Assembly (NCBI RefSeq): GCF_031458325.1
Contig: NZ_JAVDYG010000001.1
Location: 3,100,001-3,164,000, forward strand
DNA: 64,000 nucleotides
Direction of reading: 5' to 3'
From: Nocardioides marmoribigeumensis
GTDB lineage: Bacteria; Actinomycetota; Actinomycetes; Propionibacteriales; Nocardioidaceae
Shown: positions 49,446 through 58,904 of the stretch, one piece after another
How the letters are laid out: each line of letters opens with the position of its first letter
Position numbering within the stretch: position 1 is the first letter of the stretch
Made by a program: the position numbers and the translations under genes
The notes under the pieces: generated by a model
What the model saw: the letters and a program-made list of their open reading frames with translations, nothing else
The model's database searches: none
What the model was told of the DNA's origin: nothing

Positions 49446-50285
49446 TCAGGAGGCGTCGTGGAGGAGGTCGCCCAGCTCGGGGCCGAGCTCCTCGCGCAGG
49501 GTGCCGAGCAGCCGGGTCAGCGTGCGGGAGACCTGCATCTGGCTGACGCCGATGTCCTCGCCGATCTCCTTCTGGGTCCAGTCCTCGAAGAAGCGGAGGA
49601 ACAGCACCCGGCGGTCACGCTCGGAGAGACGGCGTACGACGGGCTGCAGGACCGTGCGCGCCTCCGAGGCCCGGGTCTCGCGGTCGTCGCCGGGCAGCAG
49701 CTCGCCGAGGGGAGTGGTGCTGCCCGGGTCCGAGCCGCCCTCCGCGGCGGGCTGGTCCAGCGAGGTCGGGTGGAACGCGCCGACCGCGGCGTCGGCCTCG
49801 GCGATCTCCGACGGCTCCACCTCGAGCCGGTCGGCGATCTCGCGGCGCGACGGCTCGCGGCCGAGCTGCTGGTGCAGCTGGTCGATCACGCGGCCGCGCT
49901 GCCACTGGAGGTCCTGGATGCGTCGCGGGGGCCGCACGGTCCAGCCCTGGTCGCGGAAGTAGCGGCGCACCTCGCCGCGCATCGTCGGCACGGCGTAGCT
50001 GAGGAAGTCGTGCTGCAGCTCGGGGTCGAAGCGCGAGATCGCCTTGACCAGGCCCTCGTTGGCAGCCTGGACCAGGTCGTCGAGCGGGATGCCACGCTCG
50101 CGGTAGCGCCCGGCGATGGACTGGGCGACGTCGAGGTAGAGCAGCGCGATGTCGTCGTGCAGCTCGTGGCGTCGCTGCGCGGAGGCGGTCGCGGCGTCGC
50201 GGAACATCTCGATCGCGCGGGCGTCGCGGTGGGTGGGGGACAGTCGCGGAGCGGGGAAGCTCAGGGGCTGAGCAAGTGCCGTCAT
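49446..50285 (-). CDS. SigB/SigF/SigG-family RNA polymerase sigma factor
   Basis: The 279-residue protein has sigma-70 region 2 (IALLYLDVAQSIAGRYRERGIPLDDLVQAANEGLVKAISRFDP), region 3 (IQDLQWQRGRVIDQLHQQLGREPSRREIADRLEVEPSEIAEAD) and region 4 (RRVLFLRFFEDWTQKEIGEDIGVSQMQVSRTLTRLLGTL). It lacks region 1, as in the stress/sporulation sigma-B/F group. No anti-sigma factor or antagonist gene lies next to it. The divergent neighbour is a GAF histidine kinase, a typical stress-sensor arrangement. The ATG at 50285 is the first sensible start; an upstream in-frame start adds non-conserved residues. Confidence 0.9.
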   Translation of the reverse strand: MTALAQPLSFPAPRLSPTHRDARAIEMFRDAATASAQRRHELHDDIALLYLDVAQSIAGRYRERGIPLDDLVQAANEGLVKAISRFDPELQHDFLSYAVPTMRGEVRRYFRDQGWTVRPPRRIQDLQWQRGRVIDQLHQQLGREPSRREIADRLEVEPSEIAEADAAVGAFHPTSLDQPAAEGGSDPGSTTPLGELLPGDDRETRASEARTVLQPVVRRLSERDRRVLFLRFFEDWTQKEIGEDIGVSQMQVSRTLTRLLGTLREELGPELGDLLHDAS

Positions 50286-50489
50286 GACGTGCTCCAGACG
50301 AGGGGCGAGGCTCCAGCCGGTGTCTTCAGCGGAGAGCTGCTCCTTCCTGCCTACCCGGGCCTGGCCCACTGATGCCCACCCCAACAGGTGAAATCCGTGC
50401 CATCAGTCCCGAAGGGGGACCCGAATGGTCCCGATCCGGACGTCGTGGGACCTGCTGTGGGGCGTCGGGACGCCGACTAGCCTGGGCAG

Positions 50490-51713
50490 GTGAGGGAGGA
50501 GGCGCTGCTGCGCGAGGCGGAGGTGCTGAGCTTCGGCGTCCTGGGGCACCCGGTGCTCCCCGCCCTGCAGGCGGTCGCCGACCTGGCCCGCGAGCTCGTC
50601 GGCGTCACGATGGCCGAGGTCAACGTGGTCACCAGCCTCCACACCGTCCACCTCGCCACCTCCGACCGCCACGAAGGACGCGTGCCGCTCGGGGACAGCT
50701 TCTGCAGTCGCGTGGTCACCCAGGACTCCCGGACCATGGTCGTGCCCGACGCGACCGTCGACGAGACCTTCAAGTCCAGCCCCTACGTCGACGGCACCCT
50801 GGGCTCGATCGTCACCTACGCCGGCACCCAGCTGGTCTCGTCCACCGGCGTGGTCTACGGGACCCTCTGCCTCTGGGACGACGACTTCCGCGCGCTGTCC
50901 GAGGCCGACCTGGCGCTCCTCGAGCGGCTGGGCACGATCGCCGCGCTCGTGATGGACCAGCAGCGCAGCGCCGCCCAGATGGCGGCCGGGCTCCAGCGGG
51001 TGGTGGAGTCCCACCGCGACGTCGACCGGTCCAACGAGTCGCTGGCGCAGCTGGCCGGCCAGCTCGGGCACGACCTGCGCGGCCCGCTGGCGTCGCTGAA
51101 GCTGTCGCTGGCGCTGCTCGCCGAGCGCGCCGCCGAGGTCGGGGACCCGATGGTCGGGCGGCTGGCGGACCGGGCGATGCAGGGGGCGGACCGGCTCAAC
51201 CGCACGATCGCCGAGGTGATGGAGTTCGCGCTGGTCGGCGGGGACCTCCAGGTCGAGCCGGTCGACCTGCACGAGGTGCTCATCGAGGTGCTCGACGACC
51301 TGACGGCGATGGCCCACGGCGTGCACGTGACCGCGGAGCACCTCCCGGTCGTGCTCGGTCACCGCGCCTCCCTCGCGGCGGTGCTGCAGAACCTCGTGGC
51401 CAACGCGGTGAAGTTCAGCGCCCACCACGCCGGCACCCCGCAGATCCGGGTGAGCTCGGTCGTCGACCACGACCGTGCCTACGTCTCGGTCGAGGACAAC
51501 GGCCCGGGGGTGCCGGAGGACCTGCGCGGCGCGATCTTCGCCCGAGGGCACCGCGGGCTGGTGCGCGACGAGGTCGAGGGCTTCGGCATCGGCCTGTCGA
51601 CCTGCCTGCGGATCGTGCGCCACCTCGGCGGCTCGATCGGGGTCGGCGAGTCCGACCTGGGTGGCGCGACCTTCTGGTTCGAGCTGCCGCTCGCGGTCCC
51701 CACCTCAGGCTGA
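50490..51713 (+). CDS. GAF-domain sensor histidine kinase
   Basis: The 407-residue soluble kinase has an N-terminal GAF domain (ALQAVADLARELVGVTMAEVNVV...VYGTLCLWDDDFRALSEADLALLE). HisKA follows with the phospho-His in LAGQLGHDLRGPLASLKLSLALL, then HATPase_c with NLVANAVKFSAHH, DNGPGVPEDLRG and GFGIGLSTCLRIVRHLGGSI. No regulator is adjacent, so it may act on a distant regulator or with the divergent sigma factor; this is inference. The GTG start is weakly supported. The stop lies inside a perfect hairpin shared with the hemerythrin gene. Confidence 0.9.
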   Translation: MREEALLREAEVLSFGVLGHPVLPALQAVADLARELVGVTMAEVNVVTSLHTVHLATSDRHEGRVPLGDSFCSRVVTQDSRTMVVPDATVDETFKSSPYVDGTLGSIVTYAGTQLVSSTGVVYGTLCLWDDDFRALSEADLALLERLGTIAALVMDQQRSAAQMAAGLQRVVESHRDVDRSNESLAQLAGQLGHDLRGPLASLKLSLALLAERAAEVGDPMVGRLADRAMQGADRLNRTIAEVMEFALVGGDLQVEPVDLHEVLIEVLDDLTAMAHGVHVTAEHLPVVLGHRASLAAVLQNLVANAVKFSAHHAGTPQIRVSSVVDHDRAYVSVEDNGPGVPEDLRGAIFARGHRGLVRDEVEGFGIGLSTCLRIVRHLGGSIGVGESDLGGATFWFELPLAVPTSG

Positions 51714-51720
51714 GGTGGGG
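51698..51720. terminator. Perfect 10-bp hairpin covering both convergent stop codons
   Basis: CCCCACCTCA (51698-51707) pairs with TGAGGTGGGG (51711-51720) around GGC. The arms contain the TGA of the kinase gene and the TGA of the opposite-strand hemerythrin gene, which overlap by nine bases. It is a likely bidirectional terminator. Confidence 0.75.
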
Positions 51721-52184
51721 CCGTCGGCCAGGAAGCTCGGCCGCCGCGCGTGCGCCCGTCCCACGGTCTCCCAGCCGGTGGCGCCCAGGGTCACCACGGA
51801 GACCGGGAAGATGCCGACGTCCTCCCGCTCGATGTGGACGTCCAGCGACTCCAGCAGCGTGCGCACGCGACCGGCGAACCCCTCGTCGTCCGGGCTGCCC
51901 AGCCGCTCCAGCGCCTCGGCGAAGGACAGGTGCTCGCCCTCCAGGGCCTCCACCTCCTCGACGAAGTCGCCCTGGTCCCGCAGCGCGGTGAACACCCCGT
52001 CCTCCTCACGGGCGACGTGGTGCTCCAGGTGCGCCACGAACGGGCCCAGCAGCCCGGCAGCCGCGCGGTGGTCGCCCGCGGCGAGTGCCCGGCGTACGGC
52101 GTAGGCCTGCTCCTGCAGGGCGTCGTGCTCGTCGACCAGCTCCCGGATCGCGGGGACGTCGTGGCAGCCGCAGTGCGCGCACAC
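51705..52184 (-). CDS. Hemerythrin-like protein linked to the nitrate reductase operon
   Basis: The 159-residue four-helix protein has the di-iron ligand pattern of HHE-type hemerythrins (LVDEHDALQ, FVAHLEHHVAREEDGVF, GEHLSFAEAL, LDVHIEREDVGIFP). The N-terminus MCAHCGCHD is cysteine-rich and may be redox-active or bind metal. It starts seven bases after narI on the same strand, at the end of the nar operon. Nitric oxide or oxygen sensing, or iron repair during nitrate respiration, is a reasonable inference. Confidence 0.87.
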   Translation of the reverse strand: MCAHCGCHDVPAIRELVDEHDALQEQAYAVRRALAAGDHRAAAGLLGPFVAHLEHHVAREEDGVFTALRDQGDFVEEVEALEGEHLSFAEALERLGSPDDEGFAGRVRTLLESLDVHIEREDVGIFPVSVVTLGATGWETVGRAHARRPSFLADGPTSA

Positions 52185-52190
52185 CGGGGG

Positions 52191-52928
52191 TCACCCGACC
52201 TTGTCCCAGCCGGGTCGTGGCTTGTGGGTGCCGAGCTGGCGGCCCGGCCCCACGTCGCGGCTGCGGTAGACGATGTAGGGGCGGGTGACGTAGCCCAGGG
52301 GCGCGCTGAAGACGTGCACGAGCCGGGTGAACGGCCACAGCGCGAACAGCGCGAACGCCACGAGCGCGTGCAGCTGGAAGCCGATCGGTGCCTCGCCCAT
52401 CAGCTCGGGCCGGGGGTTGAAGGCGAGGAACGAGCGGAACCACACCGAGACGCCCTCGCGGTAGTTGTACTCCCCGCCGATGGTGAGGATCGACCCGGCG
52501 ACGGTGTTCCACATCCCCAGCAGGATCACCACACCGAGGAAGGCGTACATCACCTTGTCCATCACGGTGGTCGCGGAGAAGACCGGGCCGACGGTCCGCC
52601 GGCGGTAGACCAGGATCGCCAGCCCCACCACGGCCATGACGCCGGCGACGAGGCCGCCGACGACGGCGACCACGTGGTAGCCCTCGTCGCTGATCCCGAC
52701 CGCCGCGGTCCACGAGCGCGGCACCAGCAGCCCGATCACGTGGCCGCCGACGACGCCGAGCATGCCGAAGTGGAACAGCGGGCTGCCCCAGCGCAGCAGC
52801 CGGTCCTCGTAGAGCTGGGAGGACCGGGTGGTCCAGCCGAACTTGTCGTAGCGGTAGCGCCAGAAGTGCCCGACCACGAAGGTCGCCAGGCACACGTAGG
52901 GCACGATCACGAACAGCAGGACGTCCAT
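52191..52928 (-). CDS. narI: Respiratory nitrate reductase gamma subunit (cytochrome b)
   Basis: The 245-residue membrane protein has five hydrophobic segments and the haem-b histidines in PLFHFGMLGVVGGHVIG and LHALVAFALFALWPFTRLVHVFS. It takes electrons from quinol to NarH. The start is the ATG at 52928, overlapping the narJ stop by one base (TGATG). It is the last nar gene; only the hemerythrin gene follows. Confidence 0.95.
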   Translation of the reverse strand: MDVLLFVIVPYVCLATFVVGHFWRYRYDKFGWTTRSSQLYEDRLLRWGSPLFHFGMLGVVGGHVIGLLVPRSWTAAVGISDEGYHVVAVVGGLVAGVMAVVGLAILVYRRRTVGPVFSATTVMDKVMYAFLGVVILLGMWNTVAGSILTIGGEYNYREGVSVWFRSFLAFNPRPELMGEAPIGFQLHALVAFALFALWPFTRLVHVFSAPLGYVTRPYIVYRSRDVGPGRQLGTHKPRPGWDKVG

Positions 52929-53581
52929 CAGCGGGCTCCTCCCGACGGCACGGTCGACAGGACGGTCGGGAGCGGCAGGTCGACCGGTCCGGCCTGGCCG
53001 TAGGGCGAGAGCCCGACCTCCTCCTCCGGCGGGCCCTCCGCGGCCAGCCGGCGTACGGCGTCCCGCTCGTCCCCGCGCAGCGTGGGCAGCGTGGCGCTCA
53101 CCGCGGCCACGGCCCCCGCCCACGGGGAGCCCAGGTCGCGCAGCGCCAGGCGCAGCACCTCGAGCCCGGCGCGGTGGTCGAGCAGCAGTCGGCGGCCCTG
53201 CTCGGGGTCGACCGTGGCGGCGTACTCGAGCACGACGGCGAGGTGGTCGGGCAGCTCGCTGTCGTCGAGGGCGTGGCCCGAGCGCAGGTAGGTCTGGCGG
53301 AAGCGCAGCAGCGCCGTGCCGCGCTTGCGGGTGTCGCCGTGCAGGAAGTAGGTCAGGAACAGGCTGCAGCGACGCCGGGTGTCGAAGGTGGCGACGTACT
53401 CCTCCTGGAGCCCCTGCAGGGGCCGTGCCCCCAGCGCCGTCGCCGTGTCGGTGAGCGGACGTCCCAGGCGGTCGGGCAGCCGGGCCGCCACGTCACCGAC
53501 GAGCTCGAGGTGGCTGCGCTGCTCCTCGTCGGGGTAGGCGAGCAGCAGCGAGGCACACTGCCAGGCCAGCGTGTCGTTCAC
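52928..53581 (-). CDS. narJ: Nitrate reductase molybdenum cofactor assembly chaperone
   Basis: The 217-residue protein is of the NarJ/TorD type (LAWQCASLLLAYPDEEQRSHLELVGDVAARLP, EYVATFDTRRRCSLFLTYFLHGDTRKRG, SELPDHLAVVLEYAA). It helps insert the molybdenum cofactor into NarG and is not part of the final enzyme. The GTG start overlaps the narH stop (GTGA at 53578-53581). Confidence 0.94.
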   Translation of the reverse strand: MNDTLAWQCASLLLAYPDEEQRSHLELVGDVAARLPDRLGRPLTDTATALGARPLQGLQEEYVATFDTRRRCSLFLTYFLHGDTRKRGTALLRFRQTYLRSGHALDDSELPDHLAVVLEYAATVDPEQGRRLLLDHRAGLEVLRLALRDLGSPWAGAVAAVSATLPTLRGDERDAVRRLAAEGPPEEEVGLSPYGQAGPVDLPLPTVLSTVPSGGAR

Positions 53582-55248
53582 GACCCCTCCTCCCCGTCGT
53601 GGCGAGGCGGGAAGAGCCCTGGTGGCGCGCTCTTGCCGTCCCAGTCGAGCAGGTTGACCCGGCGCTGCTTGTCCGGCGGAGCGGCGACCGTGTCGGAGGT
53701 CTGTCGCGCCTGCAGCATCGCGAAGTTCTCCACCGCGATCGGCTGGGCCTGGTGGCCCGAGCCCTCGCCGAACGGCCCGGACTCCATCATCCCGGGGCCG
53801 CCGTCGTAGTCCAGCGAGCACTCGGTGGCCAGCTCCTCCAGGTTGTGCGCCTGCTCGGCGTGGGCCGGGGGGATGACGTAGCGCTCGTCGTACTTCGCCA
53901 GCGCGAGCAGGCGGTACATGTCGTACATCTCCTCCTCGGTCATGCCGACCGCGGCCGGGGTCGAGGCGTCGGGCTCGCGTCCCAGGTTGATGTCACGCAT
54001 GTAGGACCGCATCGCGGCCAGCTGGCGCAGCACCCGGTCGACCGGGGCCACGTCACCGGCGGTGAACAGCTCGGCGAGGTACTCCACCGGGATGCGCAGC
54101 GCGTCGACCGCGGCGAAGAGGTTGCCCGCGTCCTCGGCGTCCTCGCCGGTGTCACGGACCACGTCGACGACGGGCGAGAGCGGCGGGACGTACCAGACCA
54201 TCGGCATCGTGCGGTACTCCGGGTGGAGCGGCAGCGCGACCTTCCAGTCGCAGATCAGCTTGCGGATCGGGGACCGGCGCGCGGCCTCCATCCAGTCGAA
54301 GGGGATGCCGGCCTTCTCCGCCTCGCGCTGCACCTCGGGGTCGTCCGGGTCGAGGAAGACCCCGAGCTGGGCCTCGTAGAGCGCCTTGTCGTCGGTGACC
54401 GACGCGGCCTCCAGCACCTTGTCGGCGTCGTAGAGCACGAGCCCGATGTAGCGCAGGCGCCCGACGCAGGTCTCGGAGCAGACGGTCGGCAGCCCGACCT
54501 CCACGCGGGGGAAGCAGAACGTGCACTTCTCGGCCTTGCCGGTGCGGTGGTTGAAGTAGACCTTCTTGTAGGGGCAGCCGGAGACACACATGCGCCAGCC
54601 CCGGCAGCGGTCCTGGTCGACCAGCACGATGCCGTCCTCGCTGCGCTTGTAGATCGCACCGCTGGGGCACGACGCGGCGCACGACGGGTTGAGGCAGTGC
54701 TCGCAGATGCGCGGGAGGTAGAACATGAAGGTCTCCTCGAAGGAGCGCTTCACCTCCGTGGACACCTTCTGCAGGATCGGGTCCTTGGCGAAGGTCGCCT
54801 CGGAGCCGCCGAGGTTGTCGTCCCAGTTGGCCGACCACTCGATCTTCATGTCCTCGCCGGTCAGCAGCGACTTGGGCCGCGCGACCGGGGTGTGCTGCTG
54901 GGCGGGGGCGTCGGTGAGCGTGGCGTAGTCGTAGGTCCACGGCTCGTAGTAGTCCTGGATCGAGGGCAGCTTCGGGTTGGAGAAGATCGTGGCGAGCTTC
55001 TTCCACCGGCTGCCGGACTTGAGGGTCAGGCGACCCTTCCTGGTCAGCGTCCAGCCGCCCTTCCACTCCTCCTGGTCCTCGTAGGTGCGCGGGTAGCCCT
55101 GGCCGGGACGCGTCTCCACGTTGTTGAACCAGACGTACTCCGTGCCGGCGCGGTTGGTCCAGGCCTGCTTGCACGTGACCGAGCAGGTGTGGCACCCGAT
55201 GCACTTGTCGAGGTTCATGACCATGGCCATCTGGGCCATCACCCTCAT
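53578..55248 (-). CDS. narH: Respiratory nitrate reductase beta subunit
   Basis: The 556-residue iron-sulfur subunit has four cluster motifs: CIGCHTCSVTCKQ, CEHCLNPSCAASCPSG, CRGWRMCVSGCPYKK (tryptophan replacing one Cys, which gives a [3Fe-4S] cluster as in E. coli NarH) and CTFCFPRVEVGLPTVCSETCVG. It conducts electrons from NarI to NarG. The ATG overlaps the narG stop by four bases. Confidence 0.96.
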   Translation of the reverse strand: MRVMAQMAMVMNLDKCIGCHTCSVTCKQAWTNRAGTEYVWFNNVETRPGQGYPRTYEDQEEWKGGWTLTRKGRLTLKSGSRWKKLATIFSNPKLPSIQDYYEPWTYDYATLTDAPAQQHTPVARPKSLLTGEDMKIEWSANWDDNLGGSEATFAKDPILQKVSTEVKRSFEETFMFYLPRICEHCLNPSCAASCPSGAIYKRSEDGIVLVDQDRCRGWRMCVSGCPYKKVYFNHRTGKAEKCTFCFPRVEVGLPTVCSETCVGRLRYIGLVLYDADKVLEAASVTDDKALYEAQLGVFLDPDDPEVQREAEKAGIPFDWMEAARRSPIRKLICDWKVALPLHPEYRTMPMVWYVPPLSPVVDVVRDTGEDAEDAGNLFAAVDALRIPVEYLAELFTAGDVAPVDRVLRQLAAMRSYMRDINLGREPDASTPAAVGMTEEEMYDMYRLLALAKYDERYVIPPAHAEQAHNLEELATECSLDYDGGPGMMESGPFGEGSGHQAQPIAVENFAMLQARQTSDTVAAPPDKQRRVNLLDWDGKSAPPGLFPPRHDGEEGS

Positions 55249-58200
55249 GAGTAGCGCACCTCCTGGGAACGACGACGGATCACGGTGACCTCGTCGCGCT
55301 GGTTGCCGGTGGGACCGAGGTAGTTGAACGCGTAGGACAGCTGGGCGTAGCCGCCGACCAGGTGGCTGGGCTTGACCAGCAGGCGGGTCAGCGAGTTGTG
55401 GATGCCGCCGCGCTTGCCGGAGGTCTCCGCCAGCGGGACGTCGATCAGCCGGTCCTGCGCGTGGTGCATGTAGACCGTGCCCTCGGGCATCCGGTGGCTC
55501 ACCACCGCTCGTGCGACCACGACGCCGTTGCGGTTGACCGCCTCGATCCAGTCGTTGTCGGCGATGCCGGCCTTGGCGGCGTCGACCTCGCTCATCCAGA
55601 TCAGCTGGCCGCCGCGGGACAGCGAGAGCATGAACAGGTTGTCCTGGTACTCCGAGTGGATCGACCACTTGTTGTGCGGCGTCAGGTAGCGCACGGTGAT
55701 CGTCGCCGCGCCCCGCTCGTCCCCGACGGTGCCGGGCGCGGGCTCGGAGAACAGCGTCGCCATGTCGAGCGGTGGCCGGTAGACCGGCAGCTCCTCGCCC
55801 AGCTCCTGCATCCAGTCGTGGTCGAGGTAGAAGTGCTGCCGTCCGGTCAGCGTGTGCCAGGGCTTGAGCCGCTCCACGTTGATCGTGAACGGGCTGTAGC
55901 GCCTGCCACCGCTCTCCGAGCCCGACCACTCCGGTGAGGTGATCACCGGGACGGGCGCAGCCTGGGTGTCGGCGAAGGTGATCTGCTTGCCCTCGTGCTC
56001 GGCGGCCAGGTCGTGCATCACCGTGCCGGTGCGCTTCTCCAGGGTCTTGAAGCCCTGCACCGCCAGGTGGCCGTTGGTGGTGCCGGACAGCGCGAGGATC
56101 GCTTCACAGGCGTGGACGTCGCGCACCAGCGAGGGCCGCCCGTCGGCGGGTCCGCCCCGCACGGCGCCGTTCTTGGCGCGCAGGTAGTCGATCGACGCCG
56201 TCACGTCGTAGGTGACGCCCTTGGTCGTCGTGCCGAGCGTGTCGAGCAGCGGACCGAGGGCGCCCATCTGGGCGCCGACCGCGGCGTAGTCCCGCTCCAC
56301 CTCGACCAGCTTGGGCATGGTCCTCCCCGGCTCGGGCCGGCACTCGCCGCGCTTCCAGTCCTTGACGACCCCGTGGGGCGTGGCCAGGGCGTCCGGGGTG
56401 TCGTGCAGCAGGGGCATGGCGACCACGTCGCGCCGCGTGCCGAGGTGGGTCCAGGCCAGCTCGCTGAACCGGGCCGCGATCGCCTGCCACGCGTCCCAGT
56501 CGGTGCGGGTCTGCCACGGCGGGGCGATCGCCGGGTTGAACGAGTGGATGAACGGGTGCATGTCGGTGGTGTTGAGGTCGTGCTTCTCGTACCACGTGGC
56601 CGCCGGGAGGACGACGTCGGAGAACAGCGTCGTGCTGGTCTGGCGGAAGTCGAGGGTGAGCAGCAGGTCGAGCTTGCCCTCCGGGGCCTCGTCGTGCCAC
56701 TCCACGTCCCGCGGACGGTGCCCCGCACCGGCCTCCTCCGCTCGCAGCGAGGAGTCGGTGCCCAGCAGGTGCTTGAGGAAGTACTCGTCGCCCTTGGCCG
56801 AGGAGCCCAGCAGGTTGGCCCGCCAGATCGACAGCACCCGCGGGAAGTTCTCCGGGCTGTCAGGGTCCTCGCAGGCGAAGCGCAGCCGCCCGGCCTCGAG
56901 CTCCTCGACGACGTGCTCGGCCACCGGCCTGCCGGCCGCGGCGGCCTCGTCGGCGAGGTCGAGCGGATTGCGGTCGAAGGTCGGGTAGGACGGCATCCAC
57001 CCCATGCGCGCGCTCTGCGCGATCAGGTCGGCGGTCGTCAGGCCGGCGAACCGCCCGTCCGAGCGGGTCGAGGACAGCGCGTCGGCGCTGAACGGGTCGT
57101 AGCGGAACTGGTCGGTGTGGAGGTACCAGTAGGCCGTCTGGATCATCTGGCGCGGCGGGCGCGACCAGTCCAGCGCCGAGGCCAGCTGCGCCCACCCGGT
57201 GACCGGGCGGCACTTCTCCTGGCCGACGTAGTGCGCCCAGCCGCCACCGTTGACGCCCTGGCAGCCCGTGAGCGTGGTGAGCGCGAGGAACGCGCGGTAG
57301 ATCGTGTCGGAGTGGAACCAGTGGTTGGTGCCGGCGCCCATGATGATCATCGAGCGTCCGCGGGACTCCTCCGCGTTCTGCGCGAACTCCCGCGCGATGC
57401 GCCTCGCCGCAGCAGCCGGCACCCCCGTGATCGGCTCCTGCCACTCCGGGGTGTAGCCGGCGTAGCGCGCCAGCATCAGCTCGTAGACCGTGGTGACCAG
57501 GTGGCCGTCCACGCGCCGCGCCCGCACGGTGGCCGTGGTCTCGCCTGCGCTGCCGTCGACGTCGCCGAAGGCCGGCAGCGTGAGGGTCACGGTCTCGGTG
57601 GCGTCGCCACCCTCCAGCGACAGCAGGGGATCCACGTCGCCGAGGTCGAGGTTCCAGCGCCCCGCGCCCTGCTCGCCGAACCGGTCGCCCAGCGTGCCGT
57701 TGGGCACCACCGGCTCGCCGGTGCGCGCGTCGAGCAGCACGGTCTTGAACGCGGCGTTCTCGGTGCCCTCCGGCGTCGAGCCCAGGTCCTCGGCGGTCAG
57801 GAACTTCCCGGGCCGCATCTCGGTGGTCGAGCCTGTCGAGACCAGCTTCACCAGGAACGGCAGGTCGGAGTAGCGCTTGACGTAGTCGGTGAAGTACGGC
57901 GTGGTCCGCTCGACGAAGAACTCCTGCAGGATCACCTGCCCCATCGACAGCGCGAGCGCCCCGTCGGTGCCGGGCCGCGCGGGCAGCCACTCGTCGGCGA
58001 ACTTCACGTTGTCGGCGTAGTCGGGGGAGACCGCGATCACCTTCTGGCCGCGGTAGCGCGCCTCGGCCATCCAGTGCGCGTCGGGCGTGCGGGTCACGGG
58101 GACGTTGGAGCCCCACATGATGAGGTAGCCCGCGTCCCACCAGTCGCCGGACTCCGGCACGTCGGTCTGGTCGCCGAACACCTGCGGGGAGGCGACCGGC

Positions 58201-58904
58201 AGGTCGGCGTACCAGTCGTAGAACGAGAGCATCGAGCCGCCGACGAGCGAGGTGAACCGCGCGCCGGAGGCGTGCGAGACCATCGACATCGCCGGGATCG
58301 GGGAGAAGCCGGCGACCCGGTCGGGTCCCCACTTCTTGATCGTGTGGACGTAGGCCGCCGCGACGATCTCGACGGCCTCCTCCCAGGTGGCGCGCACCAT
58401 GCCGCCCTTGCCCCGCTGGGACTTGTAGTGCCGCGCACGGTCGGGGTGGTCGACGACGTGCGCCCACGCGGCCACCGGGTCGCCGTGCTGGGACTTGGCC
58501 TCGCGGTACATCTGCAGCAGGGCGCCGCGGACGTAGGGGTAGCGCACGCGGGTGGGGGAGTAGGTGTACCAGCTGAAGGCGGCGCCGCGCGGGCAGCCGC
58601 GGGGCTCGTACTCCGGCCGGTCGGGACCGGTGGAGGGGTAGTCGGTCTGCTGGGTCTCCCAGGTGATGATCCCGTCCTTGACGTAGACCTTCCACGAGCA
58701 CGAGCCCGTGCAGTTCACGCCGTGGGTGGAGCGCACCACCTTGTCGTGGCTCCACCGGTCGCGGTAGAACGCGTCCGCGTCGCGACCGCCCTGGTGGTGC
58801 AGCGTGCGGAGGTCCTCCGACACCGTCCCCTTGGTGAAGTAGCGCCGCGTGCGCACCAGCGCCTCGGCGAGCCCGTCGTCGAGACCAGGACGGGTGTCGC
58901 TCAT
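55245..58904 (-). CDS. narG: Respiratory nitrate reductase alpha subunit
   Basis: The 1219-residue molybdoenzyme reduces nitrate to nitrite. An [4Fe-4S] motif with a histidine ligand is visible near the N-terminus (His61, Cys65, Cys69, Cys104 in HGVNCTGSCSWKVYV...GCPRGAA). The molybdenum ligand Asp234 is in YDWYADLPVASP, equivalent to Asp222 of E. coli NarG. There is no Tat signal, so the active site faces the cytoplasm and nitrate must be imported, which fits the preceding narK. The ATG overlaps the narK stop (ATGA at 58901-58904). Confidence 0.97.
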   Translation of the reverse strand: MSDTRPGLDDGLAEALVRTRRYFTKGTVSEDLRTLHHQGGRDADAFYRDRWSHDKVVRSTHGVNCTGSCSWKVYVKDGIITWETQQTDYPSTGPDRPEYEPRGCPRGAAFSWYTYSPTRVRYPYVRGALLQMYREAKSQHGDPVAAWAHVVDHPDRARHYKSQRGKGGMVRATWEEAVEIVAAAYVHTIKKWGPDRVAGFSPIPAMSMVSHASGARFTSLVGGSMLSFYDWYADLPVASPQVFGDQTDVPESGDWWDAGYLIMWGSNVPVTRTPDAHWMAEARYRGQKVIAVSPDYADNVKFADEWLPARPGTDGALALSMGQVILQEFFVERTTPYFTDYVKRYSDLPFLVKLVSTGSTTEMRPGKFLTAEDLGSTPEGTENAAFKTVLLDARTGEPVVPNGTLGDRFGEQGAGRWNLDLGDVDPLLSLEGGDATETVTLTLPAFGDVDGSAGETTATVRARRVDGHLVTTVYELMLARYAGYTPEWQEPITGVPAAAARRIAREFAQNAEESRGRSMIIMGAGTNHWFHSDTIYRAFLALTTLTGCQGVNGGGWAHYVGQEKCRPVTGWAQLASALDWSRPPRQMIQTAYWYLHTDQFRYDPFSADALSSTRSDGRFAGLTTADLIAQSARMGWMPSYPTFDRNPLDLADEAAAAGRPVAEHVVEELEAGRLRFACEDPDSPENFPRVLSIWRANLLGSSAKGDEYFLKHLLGTDSSLRAEEAGAGHRPRDVEWHDEAPEGKLDLLLTLDFRQTSTTLFSDVVLPAATWYEKHDLNTTDMHPFIHSFNPAIAPPWQTRTDWDAWQAIAARFSELAWTHLGTRRDVVAMPLLHDTPDALATPHGVVKDWKRGECRPEPGRTMPKLVEVERDYAAVGAQMGALGPLLDTLGTTTKGVTYDVTASIDYLRAKNGAVRGGPADGRPSLVRDVHACEAILALSGTTNGHLAVQGFKTLEKRTGTVMHDLAAEHEGKQITFADTQAAPVPVITSPEWSGSESGGRRYSPFTINVERLKPWHTLTGRQHFYLDHDWMQELGEELPVYRPPLDMATLFSEPAPGTVGDERGAATITVRYLTPHNKWSIHSEYQDNLFMLSLSRGGQLIWMSEVDAAKAGIADNDWIEAVNRNGVVVARAVVSHRMPEGTVYMHHAQDRLIDVPLAETSGKRGGIHNSLTRLLVKPSHLVGGYAQLSYAFNYLGPTGNQRDEVTVIRRRSQEVRYS

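Noticed and set aside
50286-50489. A SigB autoregulatory promoter upstream of the sigma gene
   Set aside because: A GGGTAG hexamer is present on the minus strand, but no GTTT-type -35 occurs at the correct distance.
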